Positions 52,548 to 62,715 of a stretch of 64,000 nucleotides of DNA are shown piece after piece (the first letter of the stretch is position 1; each line of letters begins with the position of its first letter). The position numbers and the translations under genes were made by a program. This DNA is from an uncultured Myxococcales bacterium. Its GTDB lineage: Bacteria; Myxococcota; Myxococcia; Myxococcales; Myxococcaceae. The stretch is from NCBI GenBank assembly GCA_937980205.1, contig CALJKW010000055.1, forward strand, positions 1 through 64,000, written 5' to 3'. The notes under the pieces were generated by a model. It saw nothing but the letters and a program-made list of their open reading frames with translations, ran no database searches and was not told the DNA's origin.

Positions 52548-53495
52548 ATGCCTGGAAGTGGTGATGCCTTCCTCGAGCAGCTCTATTTGAGCCTCCGGGA
52601 TTTAACAGCGGATCAGCGGAAATTGATCCTGGCGGTCAGCGGGGGGGCCGATTCCCTCGCTTTGATGCTGGGAGCGACCCGCCTGTCTGACCGGTTGAAT
52701 GCCTCGCTCGCAGTGGTCACTGTGGACCACGGGCTCAGCTTGGGATCGAAGGTGGAGGCAAAGAAGGTGATCGAACACGCGCGCGCGCTGCAGCTCCCGG
52801 CGGTGGTGAAGCGCATCGCGCTGAAGAGAGGCCCCGGTGTCGAAGAGCGCGCGCGCGCGAAGCGGTACGCCACGCTCGAGGCCGAGCGAAGGCGCCGCCG
52901 CTTCCACTGGGTCGCCACCGCGCACACCGCGTCGGACCAGGCCGAGACGCTGCTCATGCGCCTCGCGCGCGGCTCGGCGCTGACCGGGGCCGCCGGCATC
53001 CTCGAGCGCCGCGACCGCGTCATCCGCCCGCTGCTGTTCGCCACGCGCGCGCAGGTGCGCGACTGGCTGACGAAGCAGGACGTGCGCTGGCACGACGACC
53101 CGATGAACGACGACTCGGCGCTGTTGCGCACCCGCGTGCGCAAAGACGTGCTGCCCGCCCTCGAGAAGGCGACCGACGCGCGCGTCTCGATGCGCCTCGC
53201 CCGCTTCGCGCGGCTGGCGTCCGACGACGACGCCCTGCTTCAGGCGCAGGCCGACGAGGCGTTCGCGAAGCTCCGGCGCGCGCCCGATCGCTTCGACGCG
53301 CGTGGCCTTTCGGTGCTGCCCCCTTCGTTGGAGCGCCGTGTGCTCTCGCGGTGGCTCAAGGAGCTGGGCCTCGCCGTGGACGGAGACCTCATCGAGCGCA
53401 TGCGACACGCGATTGAGACCGGGGGCGTCACCGCCTTGCCCCAAAGACGACTTCTGAAGTGTCGGCGCGGTAACGCGTCGATTGTTATAGAGTGA
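52548..53495 (+). CDS. tilS: tRNA(Ile)-lysidine synthetase
   Basis: A 315-residue protein with the PP-loop SGGADSLALMLGA near residue 31, VVTVDHGL, the block WVATAHTASDQAETLLMRLARGS and the RPLL segment. TilS converts C34 of tRNA-Ile(CAU) to lysidine so that it reads AUA. It lacks the C-terminal domains of the about 430-residue E. coli enzyme, as short TilS do. GAGG lies eight bases before the ATG. Neighbour ftsH follows 21 bases later, a pairing also seen in Firmicutes. Confidence 0.92.
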   Translation: MPGSGDAFLEQLYLSLRDLTADQRKLILAVSGGADSLALMLGATRLSDRLNASLAVVTVDHGLSLGSKVEAKKVIEHARALQLPAVVKRIALKRGPGVEERARAKRYATLEAERRRRRFHWVATAHTASDQAETLLMRLARGSALTGAAGILERRDRVIRPLLFATRAQVRDWLTKQDVRWHDDPMNDDSALLRTRVRKDVLPALEKATDARVSMRLARFARLASDDDALLQAQADEAFAKLRRAPDRFDARGLSVLPPSLERRVLSRWLKELGLAVDGDLIERMRHAIETGGVTALPQRRLLKCRRGNASIVIE

Positions 53496-53516
53496 TTTCG
53501 AAAGGGAAGAACCGGC

Positions 53517-55439
<1,923 letters not shown>

Positions 55440-55468
55440 CGAGCCGGTTCCGCCTGCAAGGGCTTCTG

Positions 55469-55505
55469 AGGGCGTCAGCACATGGTGTGCTGGCGCCCTT
55501 CGACT
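55469..55505 (+). terminator. Probable terminator of ftsH
   Basis: A 14-bp stem with one G-U pair, AGGGCGTCAGCACA (55469-55482) with TGTGCTGGCGCCCT (55486-55499), and a 3-base loop, 29 bases after the ftsH stop. It is followed by TCGACTTTCT, a weak U-run. Confidence 0.6.
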
Positions 55506-55507
55506 TT

Positions 55508-55557
55508 CTGGAGCAGGCACGCTCCATTTCTCACCGGAAATGGGGACAGTCCCCATT
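55508..55557. repeat. Dispersed palindromic repeat, family B copy 2
   Basis: The 50 bases are the reverse complement of 41821-41870 with about three differences and contain the same AATGGGGAC-A-GTCCCCATT palindrome (55539-55557). It lies between the ftsH terminator and the DUF1592 gene, at the edge of a block that interrupts the usual ftsH-folP-glmM order. Confidence 0.75.
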
Positions 55558-55634
55558 TTTGGGCGTCCATGTACGCCTGATCACTCGAGTTACCAGATTG
55601 TGCGCACACGACGCGGCGTGGACAATGCGTGACC

Positions 55635-57284
55635 ATGCGCTGTCTCGCGAGCTGTCTCGTCGGCCTGCTGATCGCGTGCGAAGGCACCGTCGTCGCGCCA
55701 CGCAACCCACCGGGGCCCGGCCCCGTCGATCCCACCCAGGAGATCCCCCAGCCCGAGCTGCCGGGGCCCTCGTCGCGCGCCGCGCGGCTCTCCCACGTCG
55801 AGTACGAGAACACCGTCCGCGATCTGCTCGGCGCTCAGGCCACGCTCGGCATCACCACCGGCTTTCTGCCCGACGTCACCTCGAGCACCTTCACGAACAA
55901 CGGCTCCGATCTCACCGTCACCGCCGCGCAGTGGGCCGACTACCAGACCGCCGCCGAAGAGGTCGCCCGCCGCGCCACCGTCGACACCGCCGCGCTGACC
56001 GCCGCCGCCGGCGGCACGCTGCCCACCGACGACCCGACGCTCATCGCCAGGCTCGGGCGCCGCGTCTTCCGCCGCGCGCTGACGGCCGCCGAGCAGACCG
56101 CGCTCACCACGCTCTTCGGCCAGGGCGGCACGTATTACCCCGCGATGCAGGCGCGGCTCGCGGGCGCGCGGCTGGTGCTCGAGGCGCTGCTGCAGTCTCC
56201 GCACTTCCTGTACCGCCTCGAGCTGTCGACCGGCGCGGGCGACAAGGTCGCGCTGTCGGCGCCCGAGCTCGCCACGCGGCTCTCGTACGCGCTCTGGCAG
56301 TCGATGCCGGACACCGCGCTGCTCTCCGCCGCCGAAGACGGCTCGCTGCTCGACCCTGCCACGTACACGGCGCAGGTCTCGCGCATGCTGATGGACCCGC
56401 GCACCGGCGCGAGCATTCAGGCGTTCCACGCCGAGCTGTTCGACCAGTCGAAGTACGCCGACATCACGCGCTCGACGACGCTGTTCCCCGAGTTCTCCGT
56501 GCAGCTGCGCGAGTCGATGAAGCAGGAGCAGATCCGCTTCATCGAGTCGGTCGCCATCGCCGGCAACGGCAGCCTCACCAGGCTGCTCACCGAGCAGGCG
56601 GCGTTCGTCGACCAGCGGCTCGCGCGCGTCTACGGCCTCACCGGCACGTTCGACGACAGCTTCCAGCGCGTCACGCTGACCGACGGCAAGCGCGGCGGCC
56701 TGTTCACCCAGGTCGGCTTCCTCGCGCTCAACGCGTCGTCGACCGAGAGCGACCCGATTCACCGCGGCGTGTTCCTGAACCACAAGGTGCTGTGCGCGCC
56801 GCTGCCGGCGCCGCCGAACAACGTGCCTCCGCTGCCGCGGCCGGACCCGAGCGTTCCGAAGACGCTGCGCCAGCGCATCACCGAGTTCACCGGCAACGGC
56901 ACGTGCGGCCAGGGCTGCCACAGCACGATGATCAACCCGGCCGGCTTCGCGTTCGAGAACTTCGACGCGCTCGGCCGCTGGCGCGACACCGACAACGGGC
57001 TGCCGGTCGACGCCCGGGACACGTACGTGTTCGGCGGCAGCCCCCGCACGTACGACGGGGCGCTCGCGATCCAGAACGTCATGGCCGAAGAGCGCATGAC
57101 GCACGACTGCTACGCGCGCCACTGGCTCGAGTTCCTCGCGGGCCGCGCGTACGCCTCTGTCGACAAGCCGCTGATCGCGCGCGTCGGCAAGAGATCGCTG
57201 ACCGAAGGTTTGCCGGTGCGAGAAGTGCTGCGCCTCCTGGTGGAGAGCGAGCCGTTCAAGTCGCGCCCTGGAGAGACGCCATGA
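55635..57284 (+). CDS. DUF1592-type lipoprotein
   Basis: A 549-residue protein with a lipoprotein signal (LASCLVGLLIAC). The body reads like the DUF1595/1592/1588/1585 chain found in Planctomycetes and Myxococcota: RLSHVEYENTVRDLLG near the start (DUF1587-like), FRRALTAAE, LEALLQSPHFLYRLEL, FHAELFDQSKY, GFLALNASSTESDPIHRGVFLNH and CGQGCHSTMINPAGFAFENFDALGRWR, a CxxCH-like Cys pair with His. The partner DUF1552 gene follows with ATGA overlap; the two are nearly always paired. Biological role not established. GTG at 55629 is an alternative start. Confidence 0.85.
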   Translation: MRCLASCLVGLLIACEGTVVAPRNPPGPGPVDPTQEIPQPELPGPSSRAARLSHVEYENTVRDLLGAQATLGITTGFLPDVTSSTFTNNGSDLTVTAAQWADYQTAAEEVARRATVDTAALTAAAGGTLPTDDPTLIARLGRRVFRRALTAAEQTALTTLFGQGGTYYPAMQARLAGARLVLEALLQSPHFLYRLELSTGAGDKVALSAPELATRLSYALWQSMPDTALLSAAEDGSLLDPATYTAQVSRMLMDPRTGASIQAFHAELFDQSKYADITRSTTLFPEFSVQLRESMKQEQIRFIESVAIAGNGSLTRLLTEQAAFVDQRLARVYGLTGTFDDSFQRVTLTDGKRGGLFTQVGFLALNASSTESDPIHRGVFLNHKVLCAPLPAPPNNVPPLPRPDPSVPKTLRQRITEFTGNGTCGQGCHSTMINPAGFAFENFDALGRWRDTDNGLPVDARDTYVFGGSPRTYDGALAIQNVMAEERMTHDCYARHWLEFLAGRAYASVDKPLIARVGKRSLTEGLPVREVLRLLVESEPFKSRPGETP

Positions 57285-58672
57285 CCGACTGGAGCCGCCG
57301 CCGCTTCCTCACCGGCGTGGGCGGAGTCACGCTCGCGCTTCCGTTCTTCGAGTCGCTCCTGCCGCGCGGAGCCCACGCGCAGGGCACCCGCCACCGCTTC
57401 CTCATGGTCCTGCGCGCCGGCAACGGCATCGTGCAGGAGGGCGGCGACGGCGGAGAGCGCTTCTGGCCGAGCGCCACCGGCGCCCTGAACGCGCAGACGA
57501 TGCGCACCACCGACGCGAACCGCGCGACGAGCGTGCTCGCCGACTACGCGGAGAAGCTGCTCTTCATCAAGAAGGTGCGGCTGCCGTTCGCGCGGAACTC
57601 GTGCGGCCACTCCGAGGCGATTCCGCAGGTGCTGACGGCGCAGAACCACACCGGCGGCAGCGGCAACGCGCCGCTCGCGATGGGGCGCTCGGTCGACTGG
57701 CACCTGTCGGATCTGCTCAACGGTCCCGGCAAGGCGCCGCTCACGTTCATGGCGGGCCCGACGAACGCGTACATCTCGAACGCGCTCTCGTGGAGCGGCC
57801 CGCAGCAGCGCGCCGCCGCCGAGCGCTCTCCGCGCAACGCCTTCATGCGGCTCACGGGCCTGTCGACGGCTCCGCCCGAGGTGCAGCAGCTGGTCGCGAA
57901 CCGCCGCAAGAGCGTGAACGATCTCGTGCGCGGGCAGCTGCGCGACCTCTCTTCCGACCCGCGGCTGTCGGCGAAGGACAAGCAGCGCCTCGACCAGCAC
58001 CTCACCGCGGTGCGCGACATGGAGCTGCAGACGACCTGCGACCTGCCGATGGAGCAGGTCACCGCCGTGAACGCGATCACGGCTCCCGAGGGCAACGACG
58101 TGCGGCCCGACGTGGCGCGGCGGTTCATGGATCTCGCGGCGTGGGCGTTCAACTGCCGCTTGAACCACGTGGCGACGCTGCAGATCGGCCACGGCAACGA
58201 CGCGACGCAGTACATCATCGACGGCGTGAAGCTGCCGAGCTTCCACTTCATCAGCCACCGCATCTACGCGGACGGGTCGGAAGGCGAGCCGATTCCCGAC
58301 GCGGTCGAGCTGCACGCGAAGGTCGATCGCTTCCACATGCAGCTGTTCAAGCACCTGCTCGATCGGCTCGCCTCGTACCCCTCGCCGTACGGGGGCACGC
58401 TGCTCGACGACTCGGTGGCGGTGTGGACGAACGATCTCGGCAACGGGCCGCCGCACGACGCGTCGACGACGCCGTGGGTGCTCGCGGGCAGCGGTGGCGG
58501 GCAGCTCTCGACCGGCCGCGTGATCGATCACAACCGGCGCAACGTGAACCTCGTGCTCAACACGCTCATCAACGCGATGGGCGTGCGCAAGACCGACGGC
58601 GCGCTCGTCGACGACTTCGGCGATGCCTCGCTCGCGAAGGGCGTCGTCACCGGAGCCCTCGCCGGAGCGTGA
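57281..58672 (+). CDS. DUF1552 protein with Tat signal
   Basis: A 463-residue protein with the twin-arginine signal WSRRRFLTGVGGVTLALPFF at the start, so it is exported folded. The body follows DUF1552: FLMVLRAGNGI, NSCGHSEAIPQVLT, MDLAAWAFNCRLNHVATLQ, FHFISHRIYADG and SVAVWTNDLGNG..HD. The layout resembles DUF1501-like sulfatase-fold proteins and may bind a metal. Its ATG overlaps the DUF1592 stop (ATGA). The two proteins probably form an envelope complex of unknown function. Confidence 0.88.
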   Translation: MTDWSRRRFLTGVGGVTLALPFFESLLPRGAHAQGTRHRFLMVLRAGNGIVQEGGDGGERFWPSATGALNAQTMRTTDANRATSVLADYAEKLLFIKKVRLPFARNSCGHSEAIPQVLTAQNHTGGSGNAPLAMGRSVDWHLSDLLNGPGKAPLTFMAGPTNAYISNALSWSGPQQRAAAERSPRNAFMRLTGLSTAPPEVQQLVANRRKSVNDLVRGQLRDLSSDPRLSAKDKQRLDQHLTAVRDMELQTTCDLPMEQVTAVNAITAPEGNDVRPDVARRFMDLAAWAFNCRLNHVATLQIGHGNDATQYIIDGVKLPSFHFISHRIYADGSEGEPIPDAVELHAKVDRFHMQLFKHLLDRLASYPSPYGGTLLDDSVAVWTNDLGNGPPHDASTTPWVLAGSGGGQLSTGRVIDHNRRNVNLVLNTLINAMGVRKTDGALVDDFGDASLAKGVVTGALAGA

Positions 58673-58690
58673 GTGTGTTACGGGCGGGGC

Positions 58691-59911
58691 GTGATTCGCC
58701 TCGACCCGATTCGCCCCGACATGAAGCTGCCGGCGGAGACGACCGAGCAGCTGCGCAAGGTGGTGGCGCAGACGCTCGCGCTGCCCGAGGCGCCCGCGCC
58801 GTGGGGCGGCTACCTCGCGTGGGACGGCGACCGGGTCATCGGGACGTGCGCGTTCAAGAACGCTCCGTCGCCGGGCCGGGCGCCGGAGATCGCGTACTTC
58901 ACGTTTCCTCCGTTCGAGGGGCGCGGCTACGCCGCGGCGATGGCGCGCGAGCTCGTGCTGCTCGCGCGGGCGGCGGGCGTGACGAGCGTCGTCGCTGAGA
59001 CGCTGCCCGAGGCGAACCCGTCGACGCGGGTGCTGCAGCGGGTGGGCTTTCACCGCGCGGGAGAAGGTGTCGAAGACGAGGTCGGCCGGACGTGGCGGTG
59101 GTCGCTGACGCTGCGCACGTCGATCATGGGCGTGGTGAACGTGACGCCGGACTCGTTCAGCGACGGCGGGCTGTTCTTCGAGCCCGCCACCGCGATCACG
59201 CACGGCCGGGCGCTCGCGGCGGCGGGCGCCGACATCCTCGACGTGGGCGGCGAGTCGACGCGGCCGGGCGCGGCCGAGGTCAGCGAGGCCGACGAGCTGG
59301 CGCGCGTGATCCCCGTCATCCGCGGCCTGCGCGGGGCGGCGCCGGAGATCTCGATCGACACGATGAAGCCGGCCGTCGCGGCGGCGGCGCTCGAGGCCGG
59401 GGCGAACCTGGTCAACGACGTCACCGGCCTGCGGGAGTCGGACGCGCTGGCGCGGCTGGCGGCGAAGGCGGGCGCCCGGCTGTGCGTGATGCACATGCAG
59501 GGCGTGCCGCGCACGATGCAGAACGACCCGAGGTACGAAGACGTCGTGGGTGAGGTGCTCGGGTTCCTGCGCGGGGCCGTCGAGCGGGCGGTCGCGGCCG
59601 GAGTGCCGAGGCAGCGCGTCATCGTCGATCCGGGCATCGGCTTCGGGAAGACGTTCGATCACAACCTGACCCTGCTGAAGCACCTCGGTCGCTTCCGCGA
59701 GCTCGAGGTGCCGGTCCTCGTCGGATGCAGCCGGAAGGCGTTCCTGGGCGCGTTGACGGGCGGCAAGCCCCCGCGCGAGCGCGACGTGGCGACCGCGGCG
59801 ACGGTCGCGGTGACCGCGATGATGGGCACCGCCGACATCGTGCGGGTGCACGCCGTCAGCGAGGCGCGCGACGCCGCCGCGGTGGGCGATGCGGTGCGCA
59901 CCGCGCGGTGA
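58691..59911 (+). CDS. folP: GNAT acetyltransferase domain fused to dihydropteroate synthase
   Basis: A 406-residue protein. Residues about 1-140 are a GNAT-like acetyltransferase (VIGTCAFKN, YFTFPPFEGRGYAAAM with the acetyl-CoA R-G-x-A/G motif, NPSTRVLQRVGFHRAG). Residues about 144-406 are dihydropteroate synthase: IMGVVNVTPDSFSDGG, DILDVGGESTRPGA, LVNDVTGLRE, MHMQGVPRTMQ, VDPGIGFGKTFDHN and VGCSRKAFLG. DHPS joins pABA to the pterin in folate synthesis. No stop or start separates the parts. The start GTG at 58691 is preferred; GTG at 58673 would add six residues. glmM follows 312 bases later, with one small gene between them; folP-glmM is a common pair. Confidence 0.88.
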   Translation: MIRLDPIRPDMKLPAETTEQLRKVVAQTLALPEAPAPWGGYLAWDGDRVIGTCAFKNAPSPGRAPEIAYFTFPPFEGRGYAAAMARELVLLARAAGVTSVVAETLPEANPSTRVLQRVGFHRAGEGVEDEVGRTWRWSLTLRTSIMGVVNVTPDSFSDGGLFFEPATAITHGRALAAAGADILDVGGESTRPGAAEVSEADELARVIPVIRGLRGAAPEISIDTMKPAVAAAALEAGANLVNDVTGLRESDALARLAAKAGARLCVMHMQGVPRTMQNDPRYEDVVGEVLGFLRGAVERAVAAGVPRQRVIVDPGIGFGKTFDHNLTLLKHLGRFRELEVPVLVGCSRKAFLGALTGGKPPRERDVATAATVAVTAMMGTADIVRVHAVSEARDAAAVGDAVRTAR

Positions 59912-59953
59912 CACGTCGGGAAGGCTGAGCCCCCAAGGAGCGTTGTTCCCTAC

Positions 59954-60175
59954 GTGCGTGACCTCCACGACGAGCTCGAGCGACTTCAGGCGGAACGATC
60001 TGCGGCCCTGCAGGCGCTCGCCGACCTTCGCGACGCGCTGGAGGCGGCGAACGCGGAGCGCGATGCGCTGCAGGGCGAAGTGATGCACCTTCGCCTGAAG
60101 GCGGCGCTCGACGCCGAGGTTCAGGACAGCCTCCTGGCGCAGCTCAGCGGAGCAGCGCCGCGATCCGCGGCCTGA
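59954..60175 (+). CDS. Small coiled-coil protein
   Basis: A 73-residue protein from GTG at 59954: VRDLHDELERLQAERSAAL then ALADLRDALEAANAERDALQ, clear heptads with Leu/Ala at core positions, then a short tail. It is probably a parallel dimeric coil, with no domain recognised. It lies between folP and glmM on the same strand, 42 bases after folP. AAGGAG is present upstream but 13 bases away. Possibly a real small gene, function unknown. Confidence 0.55.
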   Translation: MRDLHDELERLQAERSAALQALADLRDALEAANAERDALQGEVMHLRLKAALDAEVQDSLLAQLSGAAPRSAA

Positions 60176-60223
60176 GCGGTAGCCCGTTGGCGGGCCGGCT
60201 GTTAACAGCTAAGCCACCGCCCA

Positions 60224-61618
60224 ATGGCAGCAACGAACGGAAACGGAAACGGGAAGTCGTCGGAGTCTCCCCCCAAGCTCTTCGGCACCGACGGCGTGCG
60301 TGGCGTCGCGAACGTGCACCCGATGACCGCCGAGGTCGTCATGCAGCTCGGCCGCGCGCTGGCGCACATCATCCGCCAGGGGACCCACCGGCACCGCGTC
60401 ATCGTCGGAAAGGACACGCGGCTCTCCGGCTACCTGATCGAGCAGGCGCTCTCGGCGGGCATCATGTCGATGGGCGTCGACATCGTGCTGGTCGGCCCGC
60501 TGCCGACTCCGGCGATCGCGAACCTGACGACGTCGATGCGGGCCGACGCCGGCGCGGTCATCTCGGCGTCCCACAACCCGTACCAGGACAACGGCATCAA
60601 GTTCTTCTGGCGCGACGGGTTCAAGCTGCCCGACGAGACCGAGAGCGTCATCGAGTCGCTGATCGCCGAGAAGACGATCGATCACCTGCGGCCGACCGCC
60701 ACGAAGATCGGCGGAGCCGTTCGCCTCGACGACGCCGCCGGCCGCTACATCGTGTTCCTGAAGAACACGTTCCCCCGCGAGCTGACGCTCGAGGGCCTCA
60801 CGCTCGTGTGCGACTGCGCGAACGGCGCGGCGTACAAGGTGCTGCCCGCGGTGCTCGAGGAGCTCGGCGCGAAGGTCATCAAGATCGGCGTCAACCCGAA
60901 CGGCCGGAACATCAACGACAAGTGCGGCGCGCTGCACCCCGACGGTCTCTCGGCGGCCGTGCTCAAGAACAAGGCGAACCTCGGCATCGCGGTGGACGGT
61001 GACGCCGACCGCCTCATCGTGGTGGACGAGAAGGGCGAGGTCGTCGACGGCGACGCGATCATGGCCATCTGCACGGGCGAGCTGATTCGCCGCAAGCAGC
61101 TGGCGAAGAAGACGCTCGTCGCGACGGTGATGAGCAACGTCGGCCTCGAGCGGGCGGTGGCTCCGTGGGGCGTGAAGGTGGTGCGCACGAAGGTCGGCGA
61201 CCGCTACGTCGTCGAGGAGATGCGCCGGAACGGCTACAACTTCGGCGGCGAGCAGTCGGGCCACCTCGTGTTCCTCGATCACGCGACGACCGGAGACGGC
61301 ACGCTCGCGGCGCTGCAGGCGCTGGCGGTCATGTGCCGGCAGGGCCAGCCGATGTCGCAGCTGAAGAAGATCTTCGAGGCGGTGCCGCAGACGCTGCTCA
61401 ACGTGGTGGTGAAGCAGAAGCGCGAGCTGGAAGATCTGCCCGACGTGATGAAGGCGATTCGCGACGTCGAGAAGAAGCTCAAGGACTCGGGCCGCGTGCT
61501 GGTGCGGTTCTCGGGCACCGAGCCGAAGGCGCGCGTGCTGATCGAGGGCCCCGACGCGAAGCGCAACAAGTCGTACGCGGAGGAGATCGGCCAGGCGCTC
61601 GAGAGGGCGCTCGCGTGA
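60224..61618 (+). CDS. glmM: Phosphoglucosamine mutase
   Basis: A 464-residue protein with KLFGTDGVRGVAN near residue 18, VIVGKDTRLSGYLIE, the phosphoserine loop ISASHNPYQDNGIKFF near residue 108, metal-binding VDGDADR near residue 257, GGEQSGH near residue 344 and VRFSGTEPKARVL near the end. GlmM turns glucosamine 6-phosphate into glucosamine 1-phosphate for peptidoglycan and LPS precursors. An N-terminal 16-residue Asn/Gly/Ser extension is unusual. It ends in a GTGA junction with the next small gene. Confidence 0.95.
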   Translation: MAATNGNGNGKSSESPPKLFGTDGVRGVANVHPMTAEVVMQLGRALAHIIRQGTHRHRVIVGKDTRLSGYLIEQALSAGIMSMGVDIVLVGPLPTPAIANLTTSMRADAGAVISASHNPYQDNGIKFFWRDGFKLPDETESVIESLIAEKTIDHLRPTATKIGGAVRLDDAAGRYIVFLKNTFPRELTLEGLTLVCDCANGAAYKVLPAVLEELGAKVIKIGVNPNGRNINDKCGALHPDGLSAAVLKNKANLGIAVDGDADRLIVVDEKGEVVDGDAIMAICTGELIRRKQLAKKTLVATVMSNVGLERAVAPWGVKVVRTKVGDRYVVEEMRRNGYNFGGEQSGHLVFLDHATTGDGTLAALQALAVMCRQGQPMSQLKKIFEAVPQTLLNVVVKQKRELEDLPDVMKAIRDVEKKLKDSGRVLVRFSGTEPKARVLIEGPDAKRNKSYAEEIGQALERALA

Positions 61619-61926
61619 CCCGCGACGAGTTCTTGAAGGACCCGGTGCTGCTCTGGCTGAAGGCGGACAAGAAGGTCGAGGGCGAGTGGGTCGTCGCGGC
61701 GCTGCGGGCGTCGCAGCAGATGCGCGAGGCGGTGGTCGGGCACCTGGTGCGCTCGATCTCGCGGGTCGGTGACCTGCGGCAGGCGCGCGACACGGCGCAG
61801 AGCATCGCGAAGCTGCTGACGCCCCAGGAGATCTCCCAGCTGAAGGAAGAGATCACGCTCGACCTCGTCGAGGACGACGACGACGCTCCCTGGCGGAAGG
61901 ACTTCCAGGAGATCTTCGGAGCCTGA
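61615..61926 (+). CDS. Hypothetical helical protein coupled to glmM
   Basis: A 103-residue acidic helical protein from GTG at 61615 (GTGA overlap with glmM). It reads TRDEFLKDPVLLWLKADKKV, VVGHLVRSISRVGDLRQARD and LTPQEISQLKEEITLDLVED. It has no membrane segment, signal or known motif. Tight coupling hints at a role with cell-wall precursor synthesis, but this is inference. Next gene starts two bases later. Confidence 0.72.
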   Translation: MTRDEFLKDPVLLWLKADKKVEGEWVVAALRASQQMREAVVGHLVRSISRVGDLRQARDTAQSIAKLLTPQEISQLKEEITLDLVEDDDDAPWRKDFQEIFGA

Positions 61927-61928
61927 CC

Positions 61929-62693
61929 TTGGAAGGCCTGCACCATCGCGACGAGGGCAGCGGACCGCCGGTCGTGCTGCTGCACGGCCTCGCGTCGACG
62001 GTGCGGGTGTTCGACGAGGTGATCTCCGGGGGCGGGAACCGGTACCGGTTCGTCGCGGTAGATCTGCCTCGCAGCGGAAGGTCGAAATCGTGGGCGGCGT
62101 CGACTCCGGCGGCGATCGCGGACCGGCTGATGCCGTGGCTCGAGAAGCGGGGCCTCAAGCGCTTCGCCGTCGTCGGACACTCGTTCGGGGGCCTGGTGGC
62201 GCTCGAGCTCGCGGCGCGGTGGCCGGGCGTGGTGTCGCAGCTCGTCGTGGCGGCGGCTCCGGCGCTGGGGCTGCCGACGCAGATGCGGCAGTTCCTCGAG
62301 CACCCGACGGCGGACGTGGCGATCGGGTGGATCTCGAGGCTGCCGATGTACCGCCGCGCGGTGCGCCAGTACTTCGAGTGGCTGTGGGTCGAGCGGGGGA
62401 CGCTGACCGACAGGCACCTCGACATCTACGAAGAGGCGCTGCGCGCCGAGGGCGTGTGGGAGGGGATGCTCGAGGCGGGCAGGGCGGTCGCGTCGTGGCG
62501 GCTGCCGCTCGAGCAGCTGCGCGCGGCGAAGGTGCCGACGAAGATCATCTGGGGCGAAAAAGATCCGCTCGTGCCGCTGTTGCACGGTGAGCACCTGGCG
62601 ACGTCGCTGAACGCGCCGTTCACGGTGCTGCCGCACATCGGGCACTGCATCCCCGAGCAGCGGCCGAAGGCCATCCTGGAAGCGCTGGGCTGA
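61929..62693 (+). CDS. Alpha/beta hydrolase
   Basis: A 254-residue protein with oxyanion-region LLHGLAS, nucleophile elbow VVGHSFGGLVAL near residue 83, acid IIWGEKDPLVPL near residue 206 and His in PHIGHCIPEQRP near residue 238, a complete catalytic triad. The substrate is unknown; the fold covers esterases, lipases and C-C hydrolases. The start is TTG at 61929. It is the last gene of the run that starts with folP. Confidence 0.88.
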   Translation: MEGLHHRDEGSGPPVVLLHGLASTVRVFDEVISGGGNRYRFVAVDLPRSGRSKSWAASTPAAIADRLMPWLEKRGLKRFAVVGHSFGGLVALELAARWPGVVSQLVVAAAPALGLPTQMRQFLEHPTADVAIGWISRLPMYRRAVRQYFEWLWVERGTLTDRHLDIYEEALRAEGVWEGMLEAGRAVASWRLPLEQLRAAKVPTKIIWGEKDPLVPLLHGEHLATSLNAPFTVLPHIGHCIPEQRPKAILEALG

Positions 62694-62715
62694 GGATCGG
62701 CATTAGGCTTGGGGG

